DNA of 20,384 bases from IMG/VR virus record IMGVR_UViG_3300021960_000668, positions 1 through 20,384 of that record; one strand, written 5' to 3'. This document shows positions 6,328 through 14,463 of this stretch, in pieces. The notes beneath the pieces were generated by a model that worked only from the letters and a program-made list of their open reading frames with translations, did no database searches and was not told the origin of the DNA. Each line of letters starts with the position of its first letter. Positions within the stretch are counted from its first letter, which is position 1. Source of the DNA: a virus. Both the position numbers and the translations under genes were made by a program.

Positions 6328-8931
6328 TTATCTCAACGCAAGAATTAAAGGTGTAACTTCTGCTTGAATTGCTCTACTAAAATCTCTACCTCTGATTGTA
6401 GAAGTTGTTTGGTCGATTTGTATTCCATCTCCGATGTCAAAGTTTCCTTTTTGATCGGTGCTAGTGAATGGAATTTGAGCTCCATCTCTAGCATCAACTT
6501 CATTTGCCTTAATTGGCACAGCACCCTTAAGAGGTGTTGAGGTATTTATGTCTGTTCCAGTACCTATGTATTCAAATGAGTGTGAACTTGTAAGAATGCG
6601 ACTAATTCTTTTCAATTCAATTGTATCGTCTTCAAAAAGTTCATATGGAACAAACTCATTAAATGTGGTTGTTGTAATACCACTATTTGTAACTTCTGTC
6701 GATTCAAATACTGTAAAGTATATTGGATCCATCACAGCAGTTGCTAATCCAGTATTTCCATCAATATCAACCACAATATTTTGTGTTGATAAGTAGTTTC
6801 TACCCGTGCTTACAATATCTATTGCTGTAATTGTTCCTGCTGCACTTACAGTTGCAGAAGCTTCTGCAATAATACCTTGAGGTCCTTTTGGCACAAGCGT
6901 CCCATCATCATCACGAATAACTACACTTGGTGGTGTTGCAGCACTAAACCCAGATCCACCATCTAATACACGAATAGATCCAACCTCCCTAAGAGGAGCA
7001 GTAATTTGACCACTTCCTACAGTATCAGGGTAGTTGTCAAGATTAATTTTAAACCACAATGCCTGACCATCATAAGGTCTTCTTGGATTGCCAGATCCAT
7101 CAAAAACATCCTTCAGTGTTATTGTATCATTCTCAGCAGTTGTATTTGCATTTACAGAACCAGTAAACTCAGTTGATCCCAAACCAACAGCAACCAATCC
7201 ATAATTACCAAAGGAAGAATTGGAGTTTGTTAAGTCGCAAGAACCTCCAGTTGCTGCAAAGATTCCAATATCACAATTAATTGTGAATATAGAAACTAAC
7301 TGAGCATATCCATTATTGGTGATAGAAACACCAATACCATTTTCATTGTATTGTGTGAATGAATCACATACCATTGATTTTAGATCTGCACCAATTGTAG
7401 ATGCAGTTGCATGATCTCCATCAATCTTCATGCCAATGCTCTTGCTCATGAAGTTGGTGCAGTTTCTAATATAAGGACTTCTCCATCTTCCAGAAGATCC
7501 TTCTGTTGCTGGTCCTGGTTCCAAATATCCAGAAACTGCTGGACTTGATGGATCTGGGAATGAAATTGCACCAGCACCAGTATGTGCAACTGCTACACTA
7601 GATCCAGCAAAGTTTAGGTTCTCAATCAGACATCCTCTTCTGACATGGAAAACATCATTTGTTACATTGTTTGGAACGATCGTAACTAATCTTAAGTCCT
7701 GACCGGATACTGTAACATCTGTGCGTAATCCAATTGGATTATTTTCATAATAAACGCCAGAGCGGATGAATATAGTGTCTCCTTCCTGAGCAACTGTTGC
7801 TGCAGCACCAATAGTTCTTTTTGCGTCACCTTCAAGCAATCCAGTGTTTTCATCATTTCCATCTACAGTAACCCAAATAGCATTTTGAGTTTGAACTCCT
7901 GGTGGTCTCCAAGAAACTCCAGAACCAACTGATGCTAATCTATAGTCTGTTTTACCAGCTGCTACACTACCATTAACATCAATGAGAGTTGAATCTAATT
8001 CTAAAGATCCAGTCAGTAATGTGTTTCCACCAACATTTAATGATTTTTCTATACCAACACCACCATTGACAATTAATGATCCAGTATCTTTGTCTGAAGA
8101 ATCAGTCTCATCATTTAATCTGGTTATTCCCGATACTGTAAGAGTTGATTGAAGTAACGATGATCCATCAACAGTAAGTGTATCATTTAGTTCAGTTTCT
8201 CCTGTTACTTGCAAATTATTATCGAGAAGAGTATCATCTTCAACTCTAAGAGTTCCATTAACATCTAAGGTATATGATGGTATGCTATTTCCAATACCAA
8301 CATTGGTCATTCTATAGATGCTGGTGCTTGGTCCTACACCCCAAAAATCTTGCGATTGTATTTTAGCAATAAATCCAGGATTACTTGGATCTGGAATTGG
8401 AATTATATTATCAGATCCTATTCCAAGACTATCAATTTGAGCAAAGTTCAATGCCGTAAATGATTGTGCAGTTCCTGTAATAGGAATATCAACACCTTCA
8501 TCCTGAACAAAAATACCTTCTGAAAAAGATGGTTCAATCGTAATCCATCTTATACCTTCAGCATCTCTACTTAAATATCCACCATTCAATCCTGGTGAAT
8601 TTACAGAATCATAAATGAATTCATCAATTTTTGCACTACCAAGAATATCTAAAGATTGTTCTGGAGATAATGAATTTATACCTACTCTTCCCTGATCTGC
8701 ATCTACTTTTAATGTTGTCCCACCTGCACCAACATTTAAAAGTCTGTTAATTGTAACAAAGTCAAATGTAACATCACCCAAAAAAGTAGCGTCACCTTGA
8801 ACTTCTATATCACCAAAAATTTCTTTTGATTTATTTTCAAATTCATAATGCAAAGTTCCATAGACATAAACGTCTTTAAAGAACTTAGTATCCTCATTAA
8901 ACCAAGATTCCTGACCGTATACCTCTGGCAT
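6328..8931 (-). CDS. Beta-helix virion structural / tail-fibre-like protein
   Basis: An 867-residue protein. Residues 1-330 are fibre-like, with repeats such as GRVGINSLSPEQSLDILG, TNVGIGNSIPSYTLDVNG and LQVTGETELNDTLTVDG. Residues about 350-600 look like a right-handed parallel beta-helix of the pectate-lyase fold: it opens AIWVTVDGNDENTGL, then AQEGDTIFIRSGVYYE, followed by short repeating strands (GCLIENLNF, GIGVSITNNGYAQLVSIF, CDIGIFAATGG). Residues about 648-725 carry a G-S-G-F/Y module also seen in the gp5-like hub. The C-terminal ~120 residues end FDIGDGIQIDQTTSTIRGRD. No catalytic residues of a lyase are evident, so a structural or glycan-binding role is more likely. It lies between the spike gene and the fibre genes and is probably a baseplate-attached fibre or tailspike. 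Confidence 0.7.
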   Translation of the reverse strand: MPEVYGQESWFNEDTKFFKDVYVYGTLHYEFENKSKEIFGDIEVQGDATFLGDVTFDFVTINRLLNVGAGGTTLKVDADQGRVGINSLSPEQSLDILGSAKIDEFIYDSVNSPGLNGGYLSRDAEGIRWITIEPSFSEGIFVQDEGVDIPITGTAQSFTALNFAQIDSLGIGSDNIIPIPDPSNPGFIAKIQSQDFWGVGPSTSIYRMTNVGIGNSIPSYTLDVNGTLRVEDDTLLDNNLQVTGETELNDTLTVDGSSLLQSTLTVSGITRLNDETDSSDKDTGSLIVNGGVGIEKSLNVGGNTLLTGSLELDSTLIDVNGSVAAGKTDYRLASVGSGVSWRPPGVQTQNAIWVTVDGNDENTGLLEGDAKRTIGAAATVAQEGDTIFIRSGVYYENNPIGLRTDVTVSGQDLRLVTIVPNNVTNDVFHVRRGCLIENLNFAGSSVAVAHTGAGAISFPDPSSPAVSGYLEPGPATEGSSGRWRSPYIRNCTNFMSKSIGMKIDGDHATASTIGADLKSMVCDSFTQYNENGIGVSITNNGYAQLVSIFTINCDIGIFAATGGSCDLTNSNSSFGNYGLVAVGLGSTEFTGSVNANTTAENDTITLKDVFDGSGNPRRPYDGQALWFKINLDNYPDTVGSGQITAPLREVGSIRVLDGGSGFSAATPPSVVIRDDDGTLVPKGPQGIIAEASATVSAAGTITAIDIVSTGRNYLSTQNIVVDIDGNTGLATAVMDPIYFTVFESTEVTNSGITTTTFNEFVPYELFEDDTIELKRISRILTSSHSFEYIGTGTDINTSTPLKGAVPIKANEVDARDGAQIPFTSTDQKGNFDIGDGIQIDQTTSTIRGRDFSRAIQAEVTPLILALR

Positions 8932-8934
8932 CTC

Positions 8935-9459
8935 TTAGCAATCCTCTTTTAGTTTATTTTTCAATACATCATTACCAACAAATGTTCCTTCAAATGCTTT
9001 TTCAAGGAATGTCTTACCCTCTTCGGCAAGATTACCATCGATGGCTTCAACCTGTGCGGTATTTCCATCTAATATAATTTTAGTTGCCTCCAATCTCATT
9101 TCATTTCCAGCAGTTAATTCCATATCTCCACTTGCTTCAATAGCAATATGAGTGCCTCTTATTTTTATACACCCATTTCTATCTGCTGTAATAGAGATAT
9201 TACCACGTCTGCTGTGGATTAAAATATCCTCACCCTTGTTAGAATTTTCTTCACCAGCAACTATATCAATAGATACATCACTATTGATTTCCATTTTGCC
9301 AGACTGACTAACTCCAATAGAGAATTTTTTATTGTCGTCAGTAGCACCATATAATCTATAAACATCAGTCCCACTATATCCCATAGTCTGACCGTTGACG
9401 GTGACTCTGCAAGTGGGACCGTATGTTACTTTAAATTCTTTATTATAATCTTTTGCCAT
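8935..9459 (-). CDS. Beta-helix membrane-piercing spike-like protein (gp5 C-terminus-like)
   Basis: A 174-residue protein. Residues about 50-145 have repeating short strands (GEDILIHSRRGNISITADRN, CIKIRGTHIAIEASGDMELT, AGNEMRLEATKIILDGN), the rhythm of the triple-stranded beta-helix at the C-terminus of T4 gp5 and VgrG-type spikes. No lysozyme or OB fold is present. I chose the ATG at 9459 (MAKDYNKE) rather than an in-frame upstream one, because it overlaps the stop of the gp5-like gene as TAATG, the junction used elsewhere in this array. Its place directly after the OB-fold hub suggests that the parts of T4 gp5 are split here into separate polypeptides. A PAAR tip was not seen. Confidence 0.65.
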   Translation of the reverse strand: MAKDYNKEFKVTYGPTCRVTVNGQTMGYSGTDVYRLYGATDDNKKFSIGVSQSGKMEINSDVSIDIVAGEENSNKGEDILIHSRRGNISITADRNGCIKIRGTHIAIEASGDMELTAGNEMRLEATKIILDGNTAQVEAIDGNLAEEGKTFLEKAFEGTFVGNDVLKNKLKEDC

Positions 9460-11543
9460 TAGGTTATACAATCAATAACTTGTTTTACTTCACCTTGGAA
9501 ATCTGGTCGTATTCCAAGATTCGCTGACAACTGTGCGCCAGACCCAGTTTCACTTTGAATTTCAAGAATTGGGATATCATTAATATCTTTGCTATTTATT
9601 GGAGTGACTCTGATGATAGAACCAAGATTAATTTGAACATCATATTCATTTCCAAGATTGTCAGTAACAGTATCACCATCTCGATATCCAGATCCAGGAT
9701 TAATGACGGATACATTATCGACAATATAAGGACGTGACTCATCAATTGGATAATTTTCACCAACAGAAACAACATAAATTGTATCTATCTCTCCTCCTTT
9801 TATGGTTGCTCTTGCTACACAACCATATCCCTGACCACAACTATCAACAACCTGAACAAATGGTGGGAATGTATAATTGCTTCCGGGGTTTGTAACTTGA
9901 ATATCAATTATACTACCAGTATTTGTATCTTCATCAAGTAATCCCATGAGAGCAGTTGCTGCTCCACCTTCACCGCCACCGCCGAAGATATTGATTGTCG
10001 GTGGTCCGCAGATAGTTGGAATACCAGCAAAGCAAGAATCAACATCCCCAAGGAATTCATTCTTGGGATCTTTAATGGCATCACTAAAGACACCATAAGC
10101 ACCAACAATGTTGGAGACTGCATCTAGTGGGAATTCTGCTACAGATGCTGCTGCTGTTGCTGCATTAGCAGTATTTGCATCACCAATTAATTTTTCAAGG
10201 TCTGGCGAATCTTGTAAAACTGGTCCATATCCAAGCATATATTTACATGCACCAAACTTATCTTTAACTGCCTTTTTGAAACAAGATTTAAGACCAACCA
10301 AACCTAAGAGTGCATCAATACCATTTCTCAGTAAGTTTTCAAAACTAAAGTCTTCGAAGAATTTAAGGATCTTCGATATTCCATCAAGAAGTGGTAATAC
10401 ACCTTCTGTAAGTAAACCAATAATTCCATTGACTATTGCACCAACTGTTTGATCAGCAACACAATCAACAAAGTTTAAAACATTATCTGCTACAGATTTT
10501 AATATGTCTGCAACAATTGATGTAATCTTTCCAAGAACTTGATTAACTATACATTCAACAAGGCATTGCATTGCTTTCACTGCTGGAACCATAGCATTTT
10601 GTGCTGCAACACCAGCTGCGTGTGCTGCAGCAGGGTTTCCCGTAGCAGCAAGTGTCGTGGCATATACCTCAGAATAAAGCATCTTAATTCCACTATTGGA
10701 TATAGATGCCATACTAATCATGGCACTTCTAACCATACTACCAACTAACTTTGATGCATCGTTTGTTATATTTTCTGCGGCATCATCTATTTCCTTATCT
10801 ATCTCATCTCTTAACCATTCCAAATTTTCATCAAACAGAGCTTTCTTATTACCTAACCACTGAGTAAACCTTTCAACATCATTTTTTATATTCTCAATTG
10901 CTTTTGTTGCCTTACTTTTCTTTTTCTCACCACCAGAATTTGCCTTATCATCATTACCATTTCCACAAGGTAATGTTATTTTATATCCAGCAGAACTAGA
11001 AATTGCTGCTTTATTACCATTCTTTTGAGGATCGGTGGCAGCAGTTTTTGGAGATACATTTTGTGGATCTGGTCTTGATTTTGGATTGGCATCATTAGTC
11101 TCACTATTAGCAATTACATAATCTGATACCTTTTTGAATGATTTAGAATATCCAGAAAATACTCCAAACGGGAGTTTTTCACCATCAGGTGCTCTATAAC
11201 TAGATCTACCAAAAGAACCCATGATGACAGGAATCTGACCATCGTCACCATCAAGGAAAAATCCAACTACAACATCACCCTGAGTAAATTTGACAGTGGA
11301 TGAGATCATACCACCACCAGTTCCAGTTCCTGGGGGCAACATTACCAATGCCCAAGGAAGATCCTCATCTTTCAGTTGAGCAGTGCTATATGGGTGATAA
11401 CCCATAATACGAACTTTATACCTATAACCCCACCCATTTGCTTGAGAGTTTACACTCCAAGATTCTTCACTACTAATTTGCCCTACCCACCAGACAAATC
11501 CGTCTCTACCAACAAAATTATTTTTTACTAAAAAATCTTCCAT
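9459..11543 (-). CDS. 5: gp5-like baseplate hub, OB-fold, no lysozyme domain
   Basis: A 694-residue central hub protein. Residues about 15-115 form a gp5/VgrG-type OB fold: FVWWVGQIS, YRYKVRIMGYHP, DLPWALVMLPPG, FTQGDVVVGFFLDGDDGQIP and VIMGSFGRS. A lysine- and glycine-rich linker follows (115-215), then a long helical and hydrophobic middle (215-480) with paired cysteines, and a C-terminal part (544-680) holding two G-S-x-Y modules (VTNPGSNYTFPPFVQV; INPGSGYRDGD). T4 gp5 carries a lysozyme domain after its OB fold; I see no E-D-T catalytic lysozyme region here. The hydrolase function may lie in the SleB-type protein encoded two genes upstream. The gene is 3 nt downstream of the gp27-like hub, as expected for partners in the hub complex. 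Confidence 0.75.
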   Translation of the reverse strand: MEDFLVKNNFVGRDGFVWWVGQISSEESWSVNSQANGWGYRYKVRIMGYHPYSTAQLKDEDLPWALVMLPPGTGTGGGMISSTVKFTQGDVVVGFFLDGDDGQIPVIMGSFGRSSYRAPDGEKLPFGVFSGYSKSFKKVSDYVIANSETNDANPKSRPDPQNVSPKTAATDPQKNGNKAAISSSAGYKITLPCGNGNDDKANSGGEKKKSKATKAIENIKNDVERFTQWLGNKKALFDENLEWLRDEIDKEIDDAAENITNDASKLVGSMVRSAMISMASISNSGIKMLYSEVYATTLAATGNPAAAHAAGVAAQNAMVPAVKAMQCLVECIVNQVLGKITSIVADILKSVADNVLNFVDCVADQTVGAIVNGIIGLLTEGVLPLLDGISKILKFFEDFSFENLLRNGIDALLGLVGLKSCFKKAVKDKFGACKYMLGYGPVLQDSPDLEKLIGDANTANAATAAASVAEFPLDAVSNIVGAYGVFSDAIKDPKNEFLGDVDSCFAGIPTICGPPTINIFGGGGEGGAATALMGLLDEDTNTGSIIDIQVTNPGSNYTFPPFVQVVDSCGQGYGCVARATIKGGEIDTIYVVSVGENYPIDESRPYIVDNVSVINPGSGYRDGDTVTDNLGNEYDVQINLGSIIRVTPINSKDINDIPILEIQSETGSGAQLSANLGIRPDFQGEVKQVIDCIT

Positions 11544-11546
11544 GTT

Positions 11547-12845
11547 TTATTGGTTTCCAAATTCTCCGTAAGTATCTCTTATCAACTTCATAGAAGTGAG
11601 GGATTGAGTTCCATCAAAACTATGACACAGTTCCTTAATCATATATAGACCACTTTGCTCCCTATCAAATTCCTTATTTGCAGAAACTCTTGGGAAATTG
11701 CATTTAATTACATCACCAACTTCAAGATTTGTGTTGACTGGAACTGTCATTGACAACTGCTGCATAAACAAGAGATTATATCTCATCAATGATTGTCTCT
11801 GATACAGTAGACCAGATCCATTTGATGATATTGATGCACCAGAATCAATAGTGCCAACACTGGCAATAGAGGCAATGATTCTACTGGGCATATCTGCAAG
11901 AGTTAAATTAGATTCATTTAAAACTCTTGGTATTTCTGGGTCACCACCAAGGTTCTTTGTTTTATTGGTATAATCATTTAGATTAAATTTGCCATTTTGG
12001 GGGAGAGTAAATATTCCAGTTGCTGGATTGAATTCGGCAAAGAAACTAGAATATGTTCCAAGTCTCAACTTCTTCAAAAGGTCATTGTTTCTTTCAATAG
12101 AATAATTCAATATCTTAAAATCATCAGTTTCAATTGGATTTTTTGGTGCTTCGGAATAAGTATATGTTGATTTTGGATTAGATATTCCTGCAGAAATTAA
12201 TCTATCAACAGACTTAAATTTGAATCCACTCTTTGTTTGATAGAAGAAGAATCCTGCAAGTCCATCCACAGGAACCGCCTTTGATGCCAACCAAACTAAA
12301 AGGTTGAAAGGTCTTTTCAAATTTCCATAAAATCCATACTGATTCTGAGTCGTATCAGCGTCAATATCAGTCTTTAGATAATCTTCTCCTATTTTCTTTA
12401 CAGAGTCACTAATTCTTAAATCTCTTTTAAATTTTTCATGAACTCTTGTAGTTTCATTGGTAATTGCTTCTCTAGAAACTAAATCTAGTGCAAACAATTC
12501 TCTCTGCCCCTCACGAATAATATTGTTTACACTAGAGACATAAAAATAATCTTCTGCTTTAGAAGCAAAATCTAGTAGAGGATTATCTCCATTTGGTTTC
12601 ACTTTTATTGATAGTCTCTCTCCTCCTCTGATAGGAAGACCACTGTAGATAGATTCAAACTTATCATCTTTACCAGGAACTGTTCCACCAGTGTTGACTA
12701 CAATCATTTTTGCAGTGATTGTTGGTGAAAACAAATCCTCATAATATCTAAACGCAACAACACCTAACCTTAGGTCTACTGTTTTAGACCCATCATTAGA
12801 TTCTATAATAATCTCTTGGTATTCGGAAGAGTCTCTTGCTGACAT
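11547..12845 (-). CDS. 27: gp27-like baseplate hub protein
   Basis: A 432-residue protein with features of the gp27/gpD hub family, which forms the ring that adapts the sixfold tube to the threefold spike. The N-terminus (DLRLGVVAFRYYEDLFSPTI, then TAKMIVVNTGG, and RGGERLSIKVKP) looks like the first tube-like domain. The middle has FKSVDRLIS and LNYSIERNNDLL strands. The C-terminus (LSMTVPVNTNLEVGDVIKCN, then SGLYMIKELCHSFDGTQSLT) matches the second tube-like domain, a typical hub ending. T4 gp27 is 391 aa, so the size fits. It lies just before the gp5-like gene and follows gp26, gp51 and two tail proteins, the same relative order as T4. Its start ATG directly follows the preceding stop (TAAATG), with no visible Shine-Dalgarno. 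Confidence 0.75.
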   Translation of the reverse strand: MSARDSSEYQEIIIESNDGSKTVDLRLGVVAFRYYEDLFSPTITAKMIVVNTGGTVPGKDDKFESIYSGLPIRGGERLSIKVKPNGDNPLLDFASKAEDYFYVSSVNNIIREGQRELFALDLVSREAITNETTRVHEKFKRDLRISDSVKKIGEDYLKTDIDADTTQNQYGFYGNLKRPFNLLVWLASKAVPVDGLAGFFFYQTKSGFKFKSVDRLISAGISNPKSTYTYSEAPKNPIETDDFKILNYSIERNNDLLKKLRLGTYSSFFAEFNPATGIFTLPQNGKFNLNDYTNKTKNLGGDPEIPRVLNESNLTLADMPSRIIASIASVGTIDSGASISSNGSGLLYQRQSLMRYNLLFMQQLSMTVPVNTNLEVGDVIKCNFPRVSANKEFDREQSGLYMIKELCHSFDGTQSLTSMKLIRDTYGEFGNQ

Positions 12846-14462
12846 TTATGTTAGTGCTGTGAATTGCATTTTATCCCATGTATTATTTACCATAGCAATA
12901 GGTGCCTCAAAAGTTTTCTGTTGTTGTGGTTGTCTTGTTGTTGGTTGTTTTACTCTTACTGTTTCCTTTATTACTAAAAGATTTGTTGGAGCCTGAGCAA
13001 TAGAACTACTTCCATATAAACCACGCCTATTTGGCAATATACCACTAAAATTAAAATTCATACCAGGGTTTGCCTTTTTAAGTTCTTCAATTTCTTCTTT
13101 GGTATATTCAATACTACTACCAGTTTTCAGATTTAATGAATTTGCTGGTTTTGCTTTTGGAAGATTGAATGGTGCTGCTCCACCAGGTCTAATGGGAATA
13201 TATGCTGCTCCAGGAGGATTGCTAGTTATAAACTGGTTATCTTGGTCCGTTCCACGCCAAACTGTTCCAGGTATTATCCCATTTCTATCTGCCTGAATGT
13301 TATTGTTAGGATCATTATCACTATTAACTGCCCTAACTGTTGCTGGACTACCTCTAAACTCTAAGGCACCACCAACAAACGATGCCGCACTGGATTGTCT
13401 AGCAGGATCAGTCATAAGACTTATAACCTTTAGCAAGGTTGCTTGACTTTGACCAGACCAAGCAGATGCTTCCCCTAAACTTCTTATTGATTTAAATGAT
13501 GCAAGACCTCTTTTGTATACCCCAGCAAACTGACCAGGAGCACCAAGAACCTCAGTATAACTACTTCCATATCCAGGAGAAGCAACTCTATTAGCAACCA
13601 CCTGCAGCATATCAGCATATCCTTGATCACTATTACCTTCTGTGGTAAGTGCGGCAGCGATACGATACATCTCAGCAGATTTTGGATCTGGAAGTTGTGT
13701 TGAACCTCCTCCAGGATCTGTTCTACCTCCCCCTCCTTTTTCTTCAGGTTTTTTAACACCCAATGTCTCTAAAAACTTATTGAGACCGGGTATTTCAAAA
13801 TCACTAATTTTCATATTAAAATAATCTAACAGTTTATCAGCAGTGTCTATAGATTTAAATTTTAATACAAAATTATTAACTGTATTTTGAAGTTTGGAAA
13901 ATGATGTTTTTAACTTCTCTAAATTTTTATCAAAAAAGTCTTTTACAGTATCAAATCTAAATCCACTTAGACTAGTGAACACTTCACCAACTCTTTGTCC
14001 AAATCCAAGAAGAAATCCAGATACTCCACCAACAAAGTCTTGAAGTATTCCAAAATACTTCTGCATTCTCGTTGTGAGATCTTTTGCAAGATTTATAATT
14101 TTTGGAAGATTTAGTATTGCCCAACCTACAAGAATAGTTCCAACATAGTCAAGGATTCTTCCTAAGAAACCCTTAGTGCTATTCATAACTACCTTACCAG
14201 TTCTTCTGACAGCACCAACAACACTCCCTGCCTCAAGAATATCTTCTCTTTCTCTTCTTAATGTTGCTTCTTGTCTTCTGCGGAAAAGTGTTGATGTAAG
14301 AGAAAGTGATTTTCTCTTATTTCTATTACCCTCTAATAATGATTTTGATATATTTGCAGAGGAAGTTTGGGCATTTCTTACACTCTGCCCAAGGGAAGAA
14401 ACTGACTTATTAATTCTCTTTAGATTTAGGGATGATCCTAATGCTAAACTGGAGTTTGCCAT
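12846..14462 (-). CDS. Tail protein with SleB-type cell-wall hydrolase domain
   Basis: A 538-residue protein. The N-terminus is helical and very basic (KRKSLSLTSTLFRRRQEATL, 50-75), followed by a hydrophobic stretch (about 97-160, GRILDYVGTILVGWAILNLP) that could be a membrane or tube-lumen segment. A glycine/proline linker (243-260) leads to a domain like SleB/CwlJ cell-wall hydrolases (262-412): YRIAAALTTEGNSDQGYADM, LQVVANRVASPGYG, APGQFAGVY and IPGTVWRG. E275 in T-T-E-G is the expected catalytic glutamate. The proline/glutamine-rich tail is disordered-looking. SleB-family enzymes cleave peptidoglycan glycan strands. It lies where T4 has gp28/gp29, so a tail-borne lysin, possibly doubling as part of the tape or hub plug, is the best reading. 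Confidence 0.75.
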   Translation of the reverse strand: MANSSLALGSSLNLKRINKSVSSLGQSVRNAQTSSANISKSLLEGNRNKRKSLSLTSTLFRRRQEATLRREREDILEAGSVVGAVRRTGKVVMNSTKGFLGRILDYVGTILVGWAILNLPKIINLAKDLTTRMQKYFGILQDFVGGVSGFLLGFGQRVGEVFTSLSGFRFDTVKDFFDKNLEKLKTSFSKLQNTVNNFVLKFKSIDTADKLLDYFNMKISDFEIPGLNKFLETLGVKKPEEKGGGGRTDPGGGSTQLPDPKSAEMYRIAAALTTEGNSDQGYADMLQVVANRVASPGYGSSYTEVLGAPGQFAGVYKRGLASFKSIRSLGEASAWSGQSQATLLKVISLMTDPARQSSAASFVGGALEFRGSPATVRAVNSDNDPNNNIQADRNGIIPGTVWRGTDQDNQFITSNPPGAAYIPIRPGGAAPFNLPKAKPANSLNLKTGSSIEYTKEEIEELKKANPGMNFNFSGILPNRRGLYGSSSIAQAPTNLLVIKETVRVKQPTTRQPQQQKTFEAPIAMVNNTWDKMQFTALT

Positions 14463-14463
14463 A

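Noticed and set aside
6328-8931. Beta-helix protein as an active pectate lyase or depolymerase
   Set aside because: The fold pattern fits, but I cannot identify a conserved catalytic set. A structural or binding role is the safer call.
8935-9471. Longer start for the beta-helix spike gene (MYNLMAKDY...)
   Set aside because: The ATG at 9459 forms the TAATG overlap used repeatedly in this array. The upstream extension lies inside the gp5-like gene and adds only four residues.
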